A stretch of 64,000 nucleotides of DNA. Origin: Gaetbulibacter_A aestuarii (GTDB taxonomy: Bacteria; Bacteroidota; Bacteroidia; Flavobacteriales; Flavobacteriaceae). The notes under the pieces are model-generated. The model made no database searches, was not told the origin of the DNA, and saw only the letters and a list, made by a program, of their open reading frames with translations. Of this stretch, positions 27,703-36,732 are shown one piece after another. How positions within the stretch are numbered: position 1 is the stretch's first letter; each line of letters starts with the position of its first letter. The stretch spans positions 124,001 through 188,000 of the forward strand of contig NZ_BAABAY010000007.1 of the NCBI RefSeq assembly GCF_039537665.1, in the 5' to 3' direction. Made by a program: the position numbers and the translations under genes.

Positions 27703-28401
27703 ATGAGTGTACACATTGAAGCTAAAAAAGGAGCTATCGCAGAAACCGTTTTACTTCCCGGAGATCCTTTACGTGCAAAATGGATTGCTGAAACTTTTTT
27801 TGAAGACCCCGTATGTTTTAACACAGTGAGAGGTATGTTGGGCTATACAGGTCTGTATAAATCAAAACGCATTTCGGCAATGGGCACCGGTATGGGCGTG
27901 CCCTCTATTTCTATTTATGCTCATGAGCTCATCACAGAATACAAGGTTAAAAACCTTATTCGTGTGGGAAGCGCCGGATCTTATCAAAAAGATATAAAGA
28001 TTCGCGATATTGTCATCGCCATGTCCGCCTCCTCTAATAGCAGTATTAACCAAATACAATTCAACGGCTCCAATTTTGCACCCACTGCTAATTTTGACTT
28101 ATTTCAAAAGGCGATCGAAACAGCCAAACTTAAAAATATTTCTGTGAAGGCAGGAAACATTTTAACTTCTGATGAATTTTATAGCATAAATCCGAAGGAT
28201 TATAAATTTTGGGCTGAATACGGTGTTCTTTGTGTTGAAATGGAAACCGCAGGGCTCTATACCATTGCAGCCAAGCTCAAAGCCAGAGCACTTTCTATTT
28301 TAACCATAGCAGACTCTTTAGTAAGTGGAAAACACACTAGTTCTGAGGAACGCCAAACCACCTTTAAGGACATGATAGATATTGCTATTGAACTTGCTTA
28401 A
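27703..28401 (+). CDS. deoD: Purine-nucleoside phosphorylase (DeoD type)
   Basis: Phosphorolysis of purine (deoxy)nucleosides to base and (deoxy)ribose-1-phosphate. The 232-residue hexameric-type enzyme shows the phosphate-binding GDPLRAKWIAE (20-30), GTGMGVPSISIY, RVGSAGS and the base/ribose-binding CVEMETAGLY. Directly follows deoC, whose substrate arises from the deoxyribose-1-phosphate product after phosphopentomutase (not in the window). Confidence 0.94.
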   Translation: MSVHIEAKKGAIAETVLLPGDPLRAKWIAETFFEDPVCFNTVRGMLGYTGLYKSKRISAMGTGMGVPSISIYAHELITEYKVKNLIRVGSAGSYQKDIKIRDIVIAMSASSNSSINQIQFNGSNFAPTANFDLFQKAIETAKLKNISVKAGNILTSDEFYSINPKDYKFWAEYGVLCVEMETAGLYTIAAKLKARALSILTIADSLVSGKHTSSEERQTTFKDMIDIAIELA

Positions 28402-28407
28402 AATTCC

Positions 28408-28947
28408 ATGATCCAGGTTACAAACCATCTCTTTTTAACGCCTATTGACAACCAACATCAAAAGACATTGATGGAACTCATGAAGCAGATCTATCCCCCG
28501 CCATATAAACATTTATGGGTTAACGAAGATTCAAGCTGGTATCTGGAAAAGTGTTTTTCCAAAGAAAACCTAATCACTGAACTTAAGGAAAAGGATTCAT
28601 TTTACAGCTTTGTAATTTTCAAACAACAACCCATCGGTATTCTACGATTCGTCTACAATTCACAAATTCCCGATCCAGGTAATTCAAAGGGCGTTTTTTT
28701 ACATCGGTTGTATTTACATCCTGATTTCCACGGGAAGGGCATCGCACAAAACTTAATGGGCTTTGTTGAGGAAGAAGCCATTCAAAATGACAACCATTTC
28801 ATTTGGTTAAAAGCGATGGATACGCAAATGCAAGCGATAAAATTTTATAAAAAATTAGGGTTTAAAACTATAGGCACGGAACGGCTCGATTTTAAATTAA
28901 TGCTTAGAGATTTTAGAGGTATGATCGTTATGAAGAAAGCTTTGTAG
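28408..28947 (+). CDS. GNAT-family N-acetyltransferase
   Basis: A 179-residue acetyl-CoA-dependent acyltransferase. The central motif A reads RLYLHPDFHGKGIAQNLM (about 105-122) with the pyrophosphate-binding GKGIAQ, and WLKAMDTQMQAIKFYKKLGF is motif B. It is 6 bases downstream of deoD and may share its transcript, but a role in nucleoside use is not evident. The substrate is unknown. Confidence 0.85.
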   Translation: MIQVTNHLFLTPIDNQHQKTLMELMKQIYPPPYKHLWVNEDSSWYLEKCFSKENLITELKEKDSFYSFVIFKQQPIGILRFVYNSQIPDPGNSKGVFLHRLYLHPDFHGKGIAQNLMGFVEEEAIQNDNHFIWLKAMDTQMQAIKFYKKLGFKTIGTERLDFKLMLRDFRGMIVMKKAL

Positions 28948-29024
28948 AGGTGTTTTCTATTCAATTAAGCCTTGGTAAAATATTAAATTTAAAGTTGAAT
29001 TAATTATTTACAACTTTCTATTTA

Positions 29025-29876
29025 TCAATATTTTAATAAATTAAATTTTATTTTTTGACCCTGATACTTTTGTGCTAATACAGAAATTGCTTCTTTAGTT
29101 AATTGCATTACCCTTGGATAACCACCTGTGGTCTGACAATCCTTCATTAAAACGATCAATTTTCCTGAAGGCGTCAACTGCACAGTACCGGGAAAAACAC
29201 CGGAAGTTAAAATGGGCTCTAAATTATTAGAAAACGTTTCATCCAATTGATAAGCCATACGACTATTGTTTTTTGAAATAAGAAAAGACATATCTAAAAG
29301 TTTCTTTTTCTGCTCAGAATCTAAATACTCGTATTCCGGCCCTTCATGAACATCAATAATGTTAGAATCTAAGTAAGCAGTGTCGACTTTTAAATGAGAG
29401 TGCGACAGGGTTATACTTCTTTCTACCTTAGAAATTATTAAACCATCTCCTTTTTTAATAACATTCTCCCGGGTTACGGGACTATACATGCTTCGACTTT
29501 CTAAAATATTCGGGCTACCAAAACCCCCTGAAACACCTAAATAAGAACGAAAACCGCGTTTAGAAGCACTAAAAGACAAGACAGAGCCCTGAGACACCTT
29601 TACGATCCTGTTAAGCTCTACAGGCCTCTCATCCAACTTAGGTTGCATGTTCGCCCCTGTAATTGCGATGTAAGTATCCACATCAAAACGCAGTGTTGAT
29701 CCGGTCATGGTTTGCTCTAAAACAGCATCTTGAGGATCATTTCCCAATAATGCATTAGCTAATCGCGCAGCGCGCTCATCCATAACACCCGAGTAAGGCA
29801 CCCCAAACTCCTGAAATCCAAAACGGCCAAGATCCTGAACTGTAGTGTAAAATCCAGTCGACAAAACTTTAACCAT
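29025..29876 (-). CDS. pxpC: 5-oxoprolinase subunit PxpC
   Basis: Subunit of the ATP-dependent prokaryotic 5-oxoprolinase that opens 5-oxoproline to glutamate (family formerly KipA / biotin-dependent carboxyltransferase). The 283-residue protein has TTVQDLGRFGFQEFGVPYSGVMDERAARLANALLGN split over its first 46 residues, and GVFPGTVQLTPSGKLIVLMKD and QTTGGYPRV near the C-terminus. Overlaps pxpB by 8 bases. Confidence 0.93.
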   Translation of the reverse strand: MVKVLSTGFYTTVQDLGRFGFQEFGVPYSGVMDERAARLANALLGNDPQDAVLEQTMTGSTLRFDVDTYIAITGANMQPKLDERPVELNRIVKVSQGSVLSFSASKRGFRSYLGVSGGFGSPNILESRSMYSPVTRENVIKKGDGLIISKVERSITLSHSHLKVDTAYLDSNIIDVHEGPEYEYLDSEQKKKLLDMSFLISKNNSRMAYQLDETFSNNLEPILTSGVFPGTVQLTPSGKLIVLMKDCQTTGGYPRVMQLTKEAISVLAQKYQGQKIKFNLLKY

Positions 29877-30603
29877 GTATCACCTCACTTTCTAGCTCAT
29901 AAACACCGCTTTCAACAAGAATCTTTACATCGTGGTATTTCTTTTTATCTACAGGTACGAACATCACCTGGTCTCCGGGTTCAGCAAAGCACGGCCGATC
30001 TTTTTCAACATCAAAAAAGTTTACAGGCGTATTGCCAATAATATGCCATCCTCCGGGACTTTCAATGGGATATACCCCGGTTTGATTTCCACCGATAGCA
30101 ACGGCACCTTTAGGTACTTTTAATTCCGGCGCGGATTTACGAGCCATATGCAATTCCTCAGGAAGACCACCGAGGTATAAAAACCCCGGCAAAAACCCAA
30201 TAAAATATACAAGATAAGGTGCTGCCGTGTGCGTTTTAATAACAGCTTGTTTAGACCTATTTTTTGAACGCGCCAAGACATCCAGGTCTATACCAAATTC
30301 AGCTTCATAACAAACTGGAATCTTCCATAGTTTTGAGGTTTTCTTAACCTGTTTTTTTGTGTTGTTATAGATTTTGTCTATATACGCAATTTCATGGTTT
30401 AAATTTATTATTTTTGAATCATAACTTATTATTAATGAATTATATGTATGTTTTAATTCAATGATTTGTTTAATATTGCTATTTTGGATTTCAGCCTTTA
30501 AACTAAGGATATCCATTAAAATATTTCGATCAATTTTCTTTTCCCACTCCACCAAAATAGCAGGGTCTCCGTAAGGTTTATAAGCAGTGATTTTAGACTT
30601 CAT
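29869..30603 (-). CDS. pxpB: 5-oxoprolinase subunit PxpB
   Basis: A 244-residue partner of PxpC (KipI family). Motifs are the N-terminal YGDPAILVEWE, the FLPGFLYLGGLPEELHMARKS region and GAVAIGGNQTGVYPIESPGGWHIIG. These are the characteristic blocks of this cyclophilin-like domain. It lies 1 base from pxpA. Confidence 0.93.
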   Translation of the reverse strand: MKSKITAYKPYGDPAILVEWEKKIDRNILMDILSLKAEIQNSNIKQIIELKHTYNSLIISYDSKIINLNHEIAYIDKIYNNTKKQVKKTSKLWKIPVCYEAEFGIDLDVLARSKNRSKQAVIKTHTAAPYLVYFIGFLPGFLYLGGLPEELHMARKSAPELKVPKGAVAIGGNQTGVYPIESPGGWHIIGNTPVNFFDVEKDRPCFAEPGDQVMFVPVDKKKYHDVKILVESGVYELESEVIHG

Positions 30604-30604
30604 T

Positions 30605-31345
30605 TTAACGAATTTTATACCCTAATCGAGTTAATTTTTCATGAAGATATTTTATTAAATCCGGAGCATTGGGATGATCTCCGTGAACGCAAAAAGTATC
30701 GGCTTCAATAGGAATTTGATGTCCTGAAACGGTCACCACCTGATGATGCAGAACCATATTTTGGATGTGTTCAAAAACAGCATGATTATCGGTAATGAGG
30801 GCATTGGGTTCAGACCTTGAAACAAGTGTTAGGTCATCATGATAATTTCGATCTGCAAAAGCTTCAAATGAAATTGGAATCTTTTGTTTTCTTGCCAGGT
30901 CTGCTATTACCGATTTATAAGGAACATATAATTTCATAGGCAAAGCGATACTTTGCACCAATTCAATAATTACATTGGCAATATTCTCGTCAACTGCTGC
31001 CAAATTATACAAAGCACCATGTGGTTTAATATGATGCAAACGTGCATGAGTTTCCTCTAACACATCCATAAAATCATCCAGTTGGTGTTTTAAAGCATAA
31101 AAAAGGGCGGAATATGAAATATCCATAGCTTGCCTTCCAAAGTTCTCTTTGTCAGGAAACGAAGGGTGTGCTCCTATTTTAACACGATGCCTTTGAGCTA
31201 AACCGACTACTTTACGCATACTCTCTTCGGTTCCGGCATGTCCGCCACAGGCGATATTACAAGAAGCAATAAAAGGCATTATCAGGGCTTCGTTTTCTAA
31301 ACCTTCACCCATATCCACATTTATATCTATGGTTTGTAAGTCCAT
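30605..31345 (-). CDS. pxpA: 5-oxoprolinase subunit PxpA (LamB/YcsF family)
   Basis: A 246-residue catalytic-type subunit. It has the family signature NVDMGEG near the N-terminus, then SCNIACGGHAG (28-38), IGAHPSFPD and HIKPHGALYN (about 106-115). The stop of the upstream transporter overlaps its start (1 base). With PxpB and PxpC it forms the complete enzyme. Confidence 0.94.
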   Translation of the reverse strand: MDLQTIDINVDMGEGLENEALIMPFIASCNIACGGHAGTEESMRKVVGLAQRHRVKIGAHPSFPDKENFGRQAMDISYSALFYALKHQLDDFMDVLEETHARLHHIKPHGALYNLAAVDENIANVIIELVQSIALPMKLYVPYKSVIADLARKQKIPISFEAFADRNYHDDLTLVSRSEPNALITDNHAVFEHIQNMVLHHQVVTVSGHQIPIEADTFCVHGDHPNAPDLIKYLHEKLTRLGYKIR

Positions 31346-32577
31346 TAAAAAAGATTTAATTCAAAAACCGAACTAATGGTTTTTAGAGACAATAAGATAC
31401 TAATTCCTAAAATGAATACCGCAAAAACATTCTGAATATTCGTATTCTTAAATTGTCCTAATAGCTTTGATTTATTTACGATCCAAACTAAAAAAACCGC
31501 AATTACCGGTAGTAATATACCATTGGCAACCTGCGCAAAGCGTATGATATCAATGGATTTATAACCCAAAGAAGCGCTTAACACACCAAGAATTATGATG
31601 ATCATCCAAACACCTCTAAACCGTTTTGATCTTAAATCTGTAGACCACCCCAGACACTCACAAAGAACATATGCTGCTGCCAATGGTGCCGTAACAGCAC
31701 TGGTAACCCCTGCTGCCAATAAACCCAGGGCTAAAAAATATTTCGCGTTGATGCCAAACAGCGGTTCCAGGCTTTGAGCCAGACCGGCCGCATCCTGAAT
31801 ATGGTTCCCTTGAAGCGCGGCTCCGGAGATGATGATGCACATAGATACCACGCCTCCTAAAATAATGGCAATCAGGGTATCCTTTCGAACGTAAGGAAGG
31901 TCTTTTTCTGAAGACCATTTGTTTTTCACAAGTGCCGCGTGTAGAAAAATATTATAAGGCACCACCGTTGTTCCGATCAATCCAATGATTGTTAGAAGAC
32001 TTTTCGAATGAGATAAATTTGGTGTAAAAATTCCCTTTAAAATTGAAATAACATCAGGTTTCGTTATGACCGCGGTTATAATGAAAGCAAAACTCATAAA
32101 GAATACCAAAGCCATTAATACCTTCTCCAGGGTCTTATAATTGCCTATATACAATAACCCAAAGGCCAAAAAACCAATGATTATACTCAGAACATTAAAT
32201 GAAAACCATCCCAGCTCTATATAACTGTTTCCTGTTATGGCCTCAAGGCCTAAAACAGCTCCAGAGATATTCCCTGCTTCGTAAGCGGTATTGCCAATTA
32301 CAATGGCCGATAGAATAAGCAGAATGGCAATAAATTTAAGTAATGGATTTTGGATTTCCGTTTTTATAATTTCAGATATCCCTTTTTGGGTTACCAGCCC
32401 AATGCGTGCAGACATTTCCTGTAGCACCACAGTAGCAAAAACGGCCAGAACCATAGCCCAAAGTAAGGCATAGCCAAAATCTACTCCGGCCAACGTACAG
32501 GTGGTTACAGTTCCCGGACCAATAAATGCGGCTGCTACCAGAGGCCCGGGACCTATATTTTTAAACCATTTTAGCAT
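31345..32577 (-). CDS. NRAMP-fold transporter lacking the metal-binding motifs
   Basis: A 410-residue membrane protein with 11 predicted hydrophobic segments and the LeuT/NRAMP layout. The metal-coordinating TM1 motif DPGN of true NRAMPs is replaced by GPGT (residues 20-23), and the TM6 MPH motif region reads VVPYNIFLH. Metal transport is therefore doubtful. Its position in the pxpABC operon, as with ycsG next to ycsF in Bacillus, suggests uptake of 5-oxoproline or a related small molecule. That function is inferred. Start overlaps the stop of the DUF2891 gene by 1 base. Confidence 0.8.
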   Translation of the reverse strand: MLKWFKNIGPGPLVAAAFIGPGTVTTCTLAGVDFGYALLWAMVLAVFATVVLQEMSARIGLVTQKGISEIIKTEIQNPLLKFIAILLILSAIVIGNTAYEAGNISGAVLGLEAITGNSYIELGWFSFNVLSIIIGFLAFGLLYIGNYKTLEKVLMALVFFMSFAFIITAVITKPDVISILKGIFTPNLSHSKSLLTIIGLIGTTVVPYNIFLHAALVKNKWSSEKDLPYVRKDTLIAIILGGVVSMCIIISGAALQGNHIQDAAGLAQSLEPLFGINAKYFLALGLLAAGVTSAVTAPLAAAYVLCECLGWSTDLRSKRFRGVWMIIIILGVLSASLGYKSIDIIRFAQVANGILLPVIAVFLVWIVNKSKLLGQFKNTNIQNVFAVFILGISILLSLKTISSVFELNLF

Positions 32578-33698
32578 TACTTAGGAACGGTGTTGAGCGC
32601 ATAAATAGCAAAACTTCCCAGCCAGTGGCCACCTTCATAGCTATCCCCAACAATACCGGGCAGCGAGTAATTTATATGTTTGTTGGCTATACGTCGTAAA
32701 TGACTATATTCAGGTAAACCCTCGGCAATTTCATTAAGGCACCAGGCACGGGAAAAGTTCACACCATCCAAATGCACCAACTGCCCGTCAGTCCTGTCAG
32801 AAACCAGTCCTACTTCCAGGTCGTAGTTCTTATCTTTTAATTGCGGCAGGAAATCGTTCATCCAGGAACGAAATTCTTCCTTAGGAAGTAAACGTTTCAT
32901 TAAAGCCGCCTCTTCCAGACAAGGCGATAAGAAATCACTCCCACTAGGTTCCCAGGACATCGGACAATGAGCATCGTTCATAAAGAAATATTTTGCGCGA
33001 TCAGTAATAGCTTGTTTTAGGGCTTCGTTATTAAATGTTTCAGCATAATCGTAGGCAAATATTAAACCAAACGCTGTATTGGCATGAGTTCCCACACGAA
33101 GCGCATAGTTTAATTTTGGTAGAAAATCAATATATTTTTGAACGATCACATCTGTTAAAGGCTGCAAATTCGCTTCTAATTGTCTCGCCAAAGGATCATC
33201 CCAGTTATGCAATTCTTCTGCTAATTTGAGCAACCATGCCCAACCGTAAGTGCGCTCAAAGGATCCATTGTGTTCACCTTTAAAATATGCAACTTCTTTT
33301 TCAATATTTTCTTTTGAAATGTTATTCAACAAACGCTCGCGCACCTCTTCTGCTTTATCGATATCAGGAAACTGTTTGAGCAAACTCACTAAACTCCAAT
33401 GGCCATGAACTGACGAATGCCAGTCAAAACAACCATAAAATGCCGGGTGTAACGTCGTGGGTGATTTTAGATCGTCATCACTACCCAAAGTTTGAGATAA
33501 TCGGTTGGGATACTCAATATTCATACAATGCAGCGGTAATTCTACAAGTCGATTGGCTTCCTTAATATCTAATTTTGGAACAGGAATAGCTTCAGGTGTT
33601 GTCATTTCTGTGGTGGGTTTAGAAGAGTCTTCAGTGGATTCAGATTGTTTACAGGCTGAGAACAGCACAATGAGTAGTAATAGGAAATAAACTTTCAT
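32577..33698 (-). CDS. DUF2891 family lipoprotein
   Basis: A 373-residue lipoprotein (lipobox LFSAC, Cys16) followed by a Thr/Glu-rich linker and an all-helical domain. Conserved motifs are HPAFYGCFDWHSSVHGHW, GWAWLLKLAEEL, RVGTHANTAFGL and SFSRAWCLNEIA-type blocks typical of DUF2891. The repeated His/Trp/Glu pattern looks like an alpha/alpha-barrel glycosidase-like or epimerase-like fold, which is inference. It is the first gene of the NRAMP-like/pxpABC operon, hinting at a link to envelope glutamate or oxoproline scavenging. Confidence 0.75.
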   Translation of the reverse strand: MKVYFLLLLIVLFSACKQSESTEDSSKPTTEMTTPEAIPVPKLDIKEANRLVELPLHCMNIEYPNRLSQTLGSDDDLKSPTTLHPAFYGCFDWHSSVHGHWSLVSLLKQFPDIDKAEEVRERLLNNISKENIEKEVAYFKGEHNGSFERTYGWAWLLKLAEELHNWDDPLARQLEANLQPLTDVIVQKYIDFLPKLNYALRVGTHANTAFGLIFAYDYAETFNNEALKQAITDRAKYFFMNDAHCPMSWEPSGSDFLSPCLEEAALMKRLLPKEEFRSWMNDFLPQLKDKNYDLEVGLVSDRTDGQLVHLDGVNFSRAWCLNEIAEGLPEYSHLRRIANKHINYSLPGIVGDSYEGGHWLGSFAIYALNTVPK

Positions 33699-33737
33699 TT
33701 AAATTTGAATTGGTTAGTACAAGTTCATTCATTACAA

Positions 33738-34436
33738 TCAACCCAACCAACCATCTCGATCCAGACTTCGATATTGAATGGCCTCGCTAATATGAGATCC
33801 TAAAACATGTTCGGATCCTTCCAGATCAGCTATGGTTCTGGACACCTTCAAAATGCGGTCATAGGCTCGGGCAGACAGGTTCAACCGTTCCATGGCAGTT
33901 TTGAGCAATTGTTTTGAATGCGCATCTAAAATACAAAACCTTCTGATTTGTTTGGTATTCATTTGGGCATTATAATGAATAGAATCAACATCTTTAAAGC
34001 GTTCTGTCTGAATTTCACGGGCTTGCGTTACGCGTTTCCTGATAATAATTGAAGATTCTCCTTTTCTATCGTCTGATAATTTATCGAAAGGTACAGGGGT
34101 CACTTCAATATGAATATCAATACGATCGAGTAAAGGCCCTGAGATCTTACTTAAATAACGTTGCATTTCCGCCGGACTTGAGGTTACCGGGGCGTTCGGA
34201 TCATTAAAATAACCACCCGGACTCGGATTCATACTCGCCACCAACATAAAGGACGACGGATAAGTTACCGTAAAACGCGCTCTGGAAATGGTCACTTCCC
34301 GATCTTCCAATGGTTGTCGCAGTACTTCTAAAACCGTTCGTTTGAATTCCGGTAATTCATCTAAAAACAAAACGCCGTTATGAGACAGGGAGATCTCACC
34401 CGGTTGTGGAAAGGAGCCACCACCCACGAGCGCCAC
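33738..34436 (-). pseudogene. comM: 3' part of comM/yifB (Mg-chelatase-like AAA+ ATPase), cut by the island
   Basis: Encodes 232 residues from VALVGGG to the natural C-terminus. It includes Walker B (GVLFLDELPEF), the sensor region (VASMNPSPGGYF) and the C-terminal helical domain (ARAYDRILKVSRTIADLEGS). The Walker A half lies 15.8 kb away at 50235-51074. Joining the halves at the shared CACATC restores FRSPHHTISDVALVGGG and a 511-codon gene, the normal YifB/ComM length. A GTG at 34436 could in theory start a fragment, but without Walker A it cannot be active. ComM is a helicase that helps recombine incoming DNA during natural transformation. Confidence 0.93.
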
Positions 34437-34439
34437 ATC
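34434..34439. other. Left attachment core (attL) of the island
   Basis: CACATC, shared with 50235-50240. To its left lies the comM 3' half and to its right island DNA. It is the only sequence common to both junctions, which fits a serine recombinase with a very short core. Confidence 0.85.
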
Positions 34440-34451
34440 TTTGAAAGCTCA

Positions 34452-34471
34452 TAATGTGTGGGTAAAAAATT
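34452..34471. repeat. Left inverted arm of the island (attP half)
   Basis: TAATGTGTGGGTAAAA begins 12 bases inside the left core. It is the inverted counterpart of TTTTATCCACACATTA at 50211-50226 (one mismatch in 16). Together they would flank the core in the excised circle as the two half-sites of attP. Confidence 0.75.
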
Positions 34472-34478
34472 AGCGAGT

Positions 34479-34748
34479 TTATTTAGTTTTGTAAAAACAC
34501 AAGATATACTGTAAAAATAAGATTAGTGTGGAGGCAAAAATTAAAATATGTGGTATGTAAGTTGGCCACGCCCCCATCAATATTACAACTAGGATGTAAA
34601 TTGAAAATAAATTAAATATTGTTATTACCGATGAATATAAATAATTCGCAAAACTTTTATTTGATTTAGTAATTCCTATCGATTTCCAAATAACTATTAT
34701 CCCGATGAAAATTGGCGAATACAGATAAACTATACTTTCAAATTTCAT
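34479..34748 (-). CDS. Small membrane protein, unknown
   Basis: An 89-residue protein with three hydrophobic segments (about 6-23, 36-58 and 63-84) and no recognised motif. It is the first ORF inside the left end of the island. Upstream on its strand (34749-34947, about 200 bases) I see no other gene. Coding status is moderate: length and hydrophobic pattern support it, family evidence is lacking. Confidence 0.5.
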   Translation of the reverse strand: MKFESIVYLYSPIFIGIIVIWKSIGITKSNKSFANYLYSSVITIFNLFSIYILVVILMGAWPTYIPHILIFASTLILFLQYILCFYKTK

Positions 34749-34947
34749 ACTTCCTCCTTTTGAATTACATACCTAAACTATATTTGTGAATATATTAAAT
34801 GTATAAGAGAATAAATCTAAAAAAACCAATTAAATCTTTCTATTTCACTAGCGGGAGGTCCTGAATTATCGAACGATTTCATTCAAGATTTTATTATGGT
34901 TTACAACTTTAAAAAATATTAAGGACCGTTTTTAATTATTTATTTAC

Positions 34948-35661
34948 TCAACCCAATAACAACCTTCTTAAACCCTCTACAAATATATATTGAATTCCAG
35001 CATCGGTACTGACTTTTATAATTCTGTTAATAGCGTTTATACCTTTTATTTGAAGTCTCGCAAAAATCCAACTAATTTGTGTTTTTAATTGACGCTGTGT
35101 TAATTGTGGTATAAGTTTATTCAATTCACAAATATCATTTAACAGAACCTCATCCACATTTTCATCTTCTTTGTACTCTTCAATAAGTAATTTTAGAAAC
35201 TCTGATAATTGCCGTTGTATTTTAAACTCTAATGGCGAAGCATCCGTTTCTTCATCTATAAATTCAAATGATTCATAAAATTGTTCTTGATAATCTTTAA
35301 GTACCTTGCTTGATGGATGAATATTAACAGTCTGATATTCGCTTAAAGTATTTAACCAATTCTTGAATACTTGTAATACCTGATTACCTTTTGAACTGAA
35401 TTCACCAGAATAATGATTTAGGACATTAGTATTTTGAGGTTTAAATTCAACTTGATAGATAACAAGTCCCTTATCTAAACGAGGCAATTCAATCGTAAAA
35501 CTAAAGTCTGACTGAATATCTAAATCTTCAATTATGAGTTTATAATTTTCGTCATGTGTAATTCGAACCAACCTATTATTATTGGCCACTTCTGTTCTAA
35601 TGTATGAAAATATCCTTTCAATATCCTTTAATAATCTGATTGGTTTGTTTTTTATGTACAT
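34948..35661 (-). CDS. Island protein of unknown function
   Basis: A 237-residue soluble protein. It has a mixed alpha/beta N-terminal half with beta strands (RLVRITHDENYKLIIEDLDI, FTIELPRL, VIYQVEFKP) and a helical C-terminal half (QRQLSEFLKLLIEEYKEDENVDEVLLNDICELNKL...). No domain is recognised. It lies downstream of the 49-residue ORF and the small serine recombinase in the same direction, and could be part of their transcript. Confidence 0.6.
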   Translation of the reverse strand: MYIKNKPIRLLKDIERIFSYIRTEVANNNRLVRITHDENYKLIIEDLDIQSDFSFTIELPRLDKGLVIYQVEFKPQNTNVLNHYSGEFSSKGNQVLQVFKNWLNTLSEYQTVNIHPSSKVLKDYQEQFYESFEFIDEETDASPLEFKIQRQLSEFLKLLIEEYKEDENVDEVLLNDICELNKLIPQLTQRQLKTQISWIFARLQIKGINAINRIIKVSTDAGIQYIFVEGLRRLLLG

Positions 35662-35747
35662 TTTGCTGTATTGTTACCAAATCAAAGTTATTAAACCTAT
35701 TTCATAATCGGAATCTGACATATTAGAACTTATGAACATCTAATTGT

Positions 35748-35897
35748 CTAAAACTTACTCATCTGCTGAACCCAATGCCGAACCTTATATTGATTTTCAA
35801 TGATTTTCTTTGCCCCAGATGGACTATTTGCATAGGTTGAGACAGGAACCGCTGTTCCCACACCTTCAATTCTGATTTTGCCGTAATATTCTGTCAT
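35748..35897 (-). CDS. Small ORF of 49 residues downstream of the small serine recombinase
   Basis: ATG at 35897, TAG at 35748. The product begins MTEYYGKIRIEGVGTAVPV and ends VRHWVQQMSKF, a basic, compact alpha/beta-looking peptide. It starts 10 bases after the recombinase stop in the same direction, which suggests co-expression. Function unknown, perhaps an accessory DNA-binding protein. Confidence 0.5.
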   Translation of the reverse strand: MTEYYGKIRIEGVGTAVPVSTYANSPSGAKKIIENQYKVRHWVQQMSKF

Positions 35898-35907
35898 AAC
35901 TTAAGAT

Positions 35908-36534
35908 TTATGCTGATTTTAAAACTATTTTACGGACCTTCTGAACGGTACCACTACTTTTACCTGTAAGCTTCATAATATTGCGTACCGATTGATTTTG
36001 ACGCACGTATTTAACGATATCTGAATGTTCGTTCAATAACTGGTCGGTCGGTTTTACAGAACCTACAGCCCTTCCCAATGTTCCACCATTTTTGATGTAC
36101 TTTTTTCGGCCAGAATCGAGCCTAGATTTAATCAATCTCAACTCTGCCGAGGCGAATGTGGATGCGATTGAGAGCATGGTTTGAACCATCCCATTAATTT
36201 CTCCGTTTTCAAGTAATGTGTGGAGCTTATAGTTGTCAATTATAATATTGATGCTATTAGCATTACATTTCTCCAGAAATAAGGCAAATGATGATATTTT
36301 ACGGCTAATCCTGGATATCTCTAAGGCGATAATATGCTTTACGCCATAGGATAAGGCATATTCCAAAATTTCGTCGTTTACGGCGTCGTTTTTAGTTCCC
36401 GATTTGTAGTAACTAAATTCTTTGATAATTTGGTAGACGTTCCCATAGTTCAACCTCAACTCTTCACTTTGGCGGGTGATATCTTGTTTGCGCTCGTTGG
36501 TTGAGCATCTGCTGATTATGATTGCTTTTTCCAT
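35908..36534 (-). CDS. Small serine recombinase (resolvase/invertase family)
   Basis: A 208-residue site-specific recombinase. The N-terminal catalytic domain has the nucleophile Ser11 (SRCSTNERKQDITRQ region) and the RISRKISSF segment. The long E helix is around 115-145, and a C-terminal helix-turn-helix (QSVRNIMKLTGKSSGTVQKVRKI) binds DNA. The size and order are those of resolvases/invertases. It may resolve multimers of an island intermediate or invert a segment. TGATAC sites directly upstream are candidate binding sites. Confidence 0.88.
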   Translation of the reverse strand: MEKAIIISRCSTNERKQDITRQSEELRLNYGNVYQIIKEFSYYKSGTKNDAVNDEILEYALSYGVKHIIALEISRISRKISSFALFLEKCNANSINIIIDNYKLHTLLENGEINGMVQTMLSIASTFASAELRLIKSRLDSGRKKYIKNGGTLGRAVGSVKPTDQLLNEHSDIVKYVRQNQSVRNIMKLTGKSSGTVQKVRKIVLKSA

Positions 36535-36622
36535 GCTGTAAAGATACGGAAAGAATGATTAAAAAACTATTTAAATACCTGGTTTCCAGGAATTTGTATT
36601 ATTTTTTATCAAAGATTTATTA

Positions 36623-36690
36623 TGATACAATAATGCGTATCAAAAAATGGCACTTATAGATTTAAAATGATACACTTTGACTTTTGATAC
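36623..36690. promoter_or_regulatory. Cluster of four TGATAC half-sites upstream of the small serine recombinase
   Basis: TGATAC at 36623, inverted GTATCA at 36637, and TGATAC at 36668 and 36685. The first two form an inverted pair with an 8-base spacer. Placement 90-160 bases before the recombinase gene fits a res-like or autoregulatory site. Confidence 0.4.
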
Positions 36691-36732
36691 ATATTTAGAA
36701 TGAATTTGTTTGGTCAACAATTATTCTGATTT

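Noticed and set aside
34749..34947. Possible gene remnant between the first two island ORFs
   Set aside because: A short stretch (around 34850-34890) looks protein-like on the minus strand, but stops are frequent and no family is recognisable.
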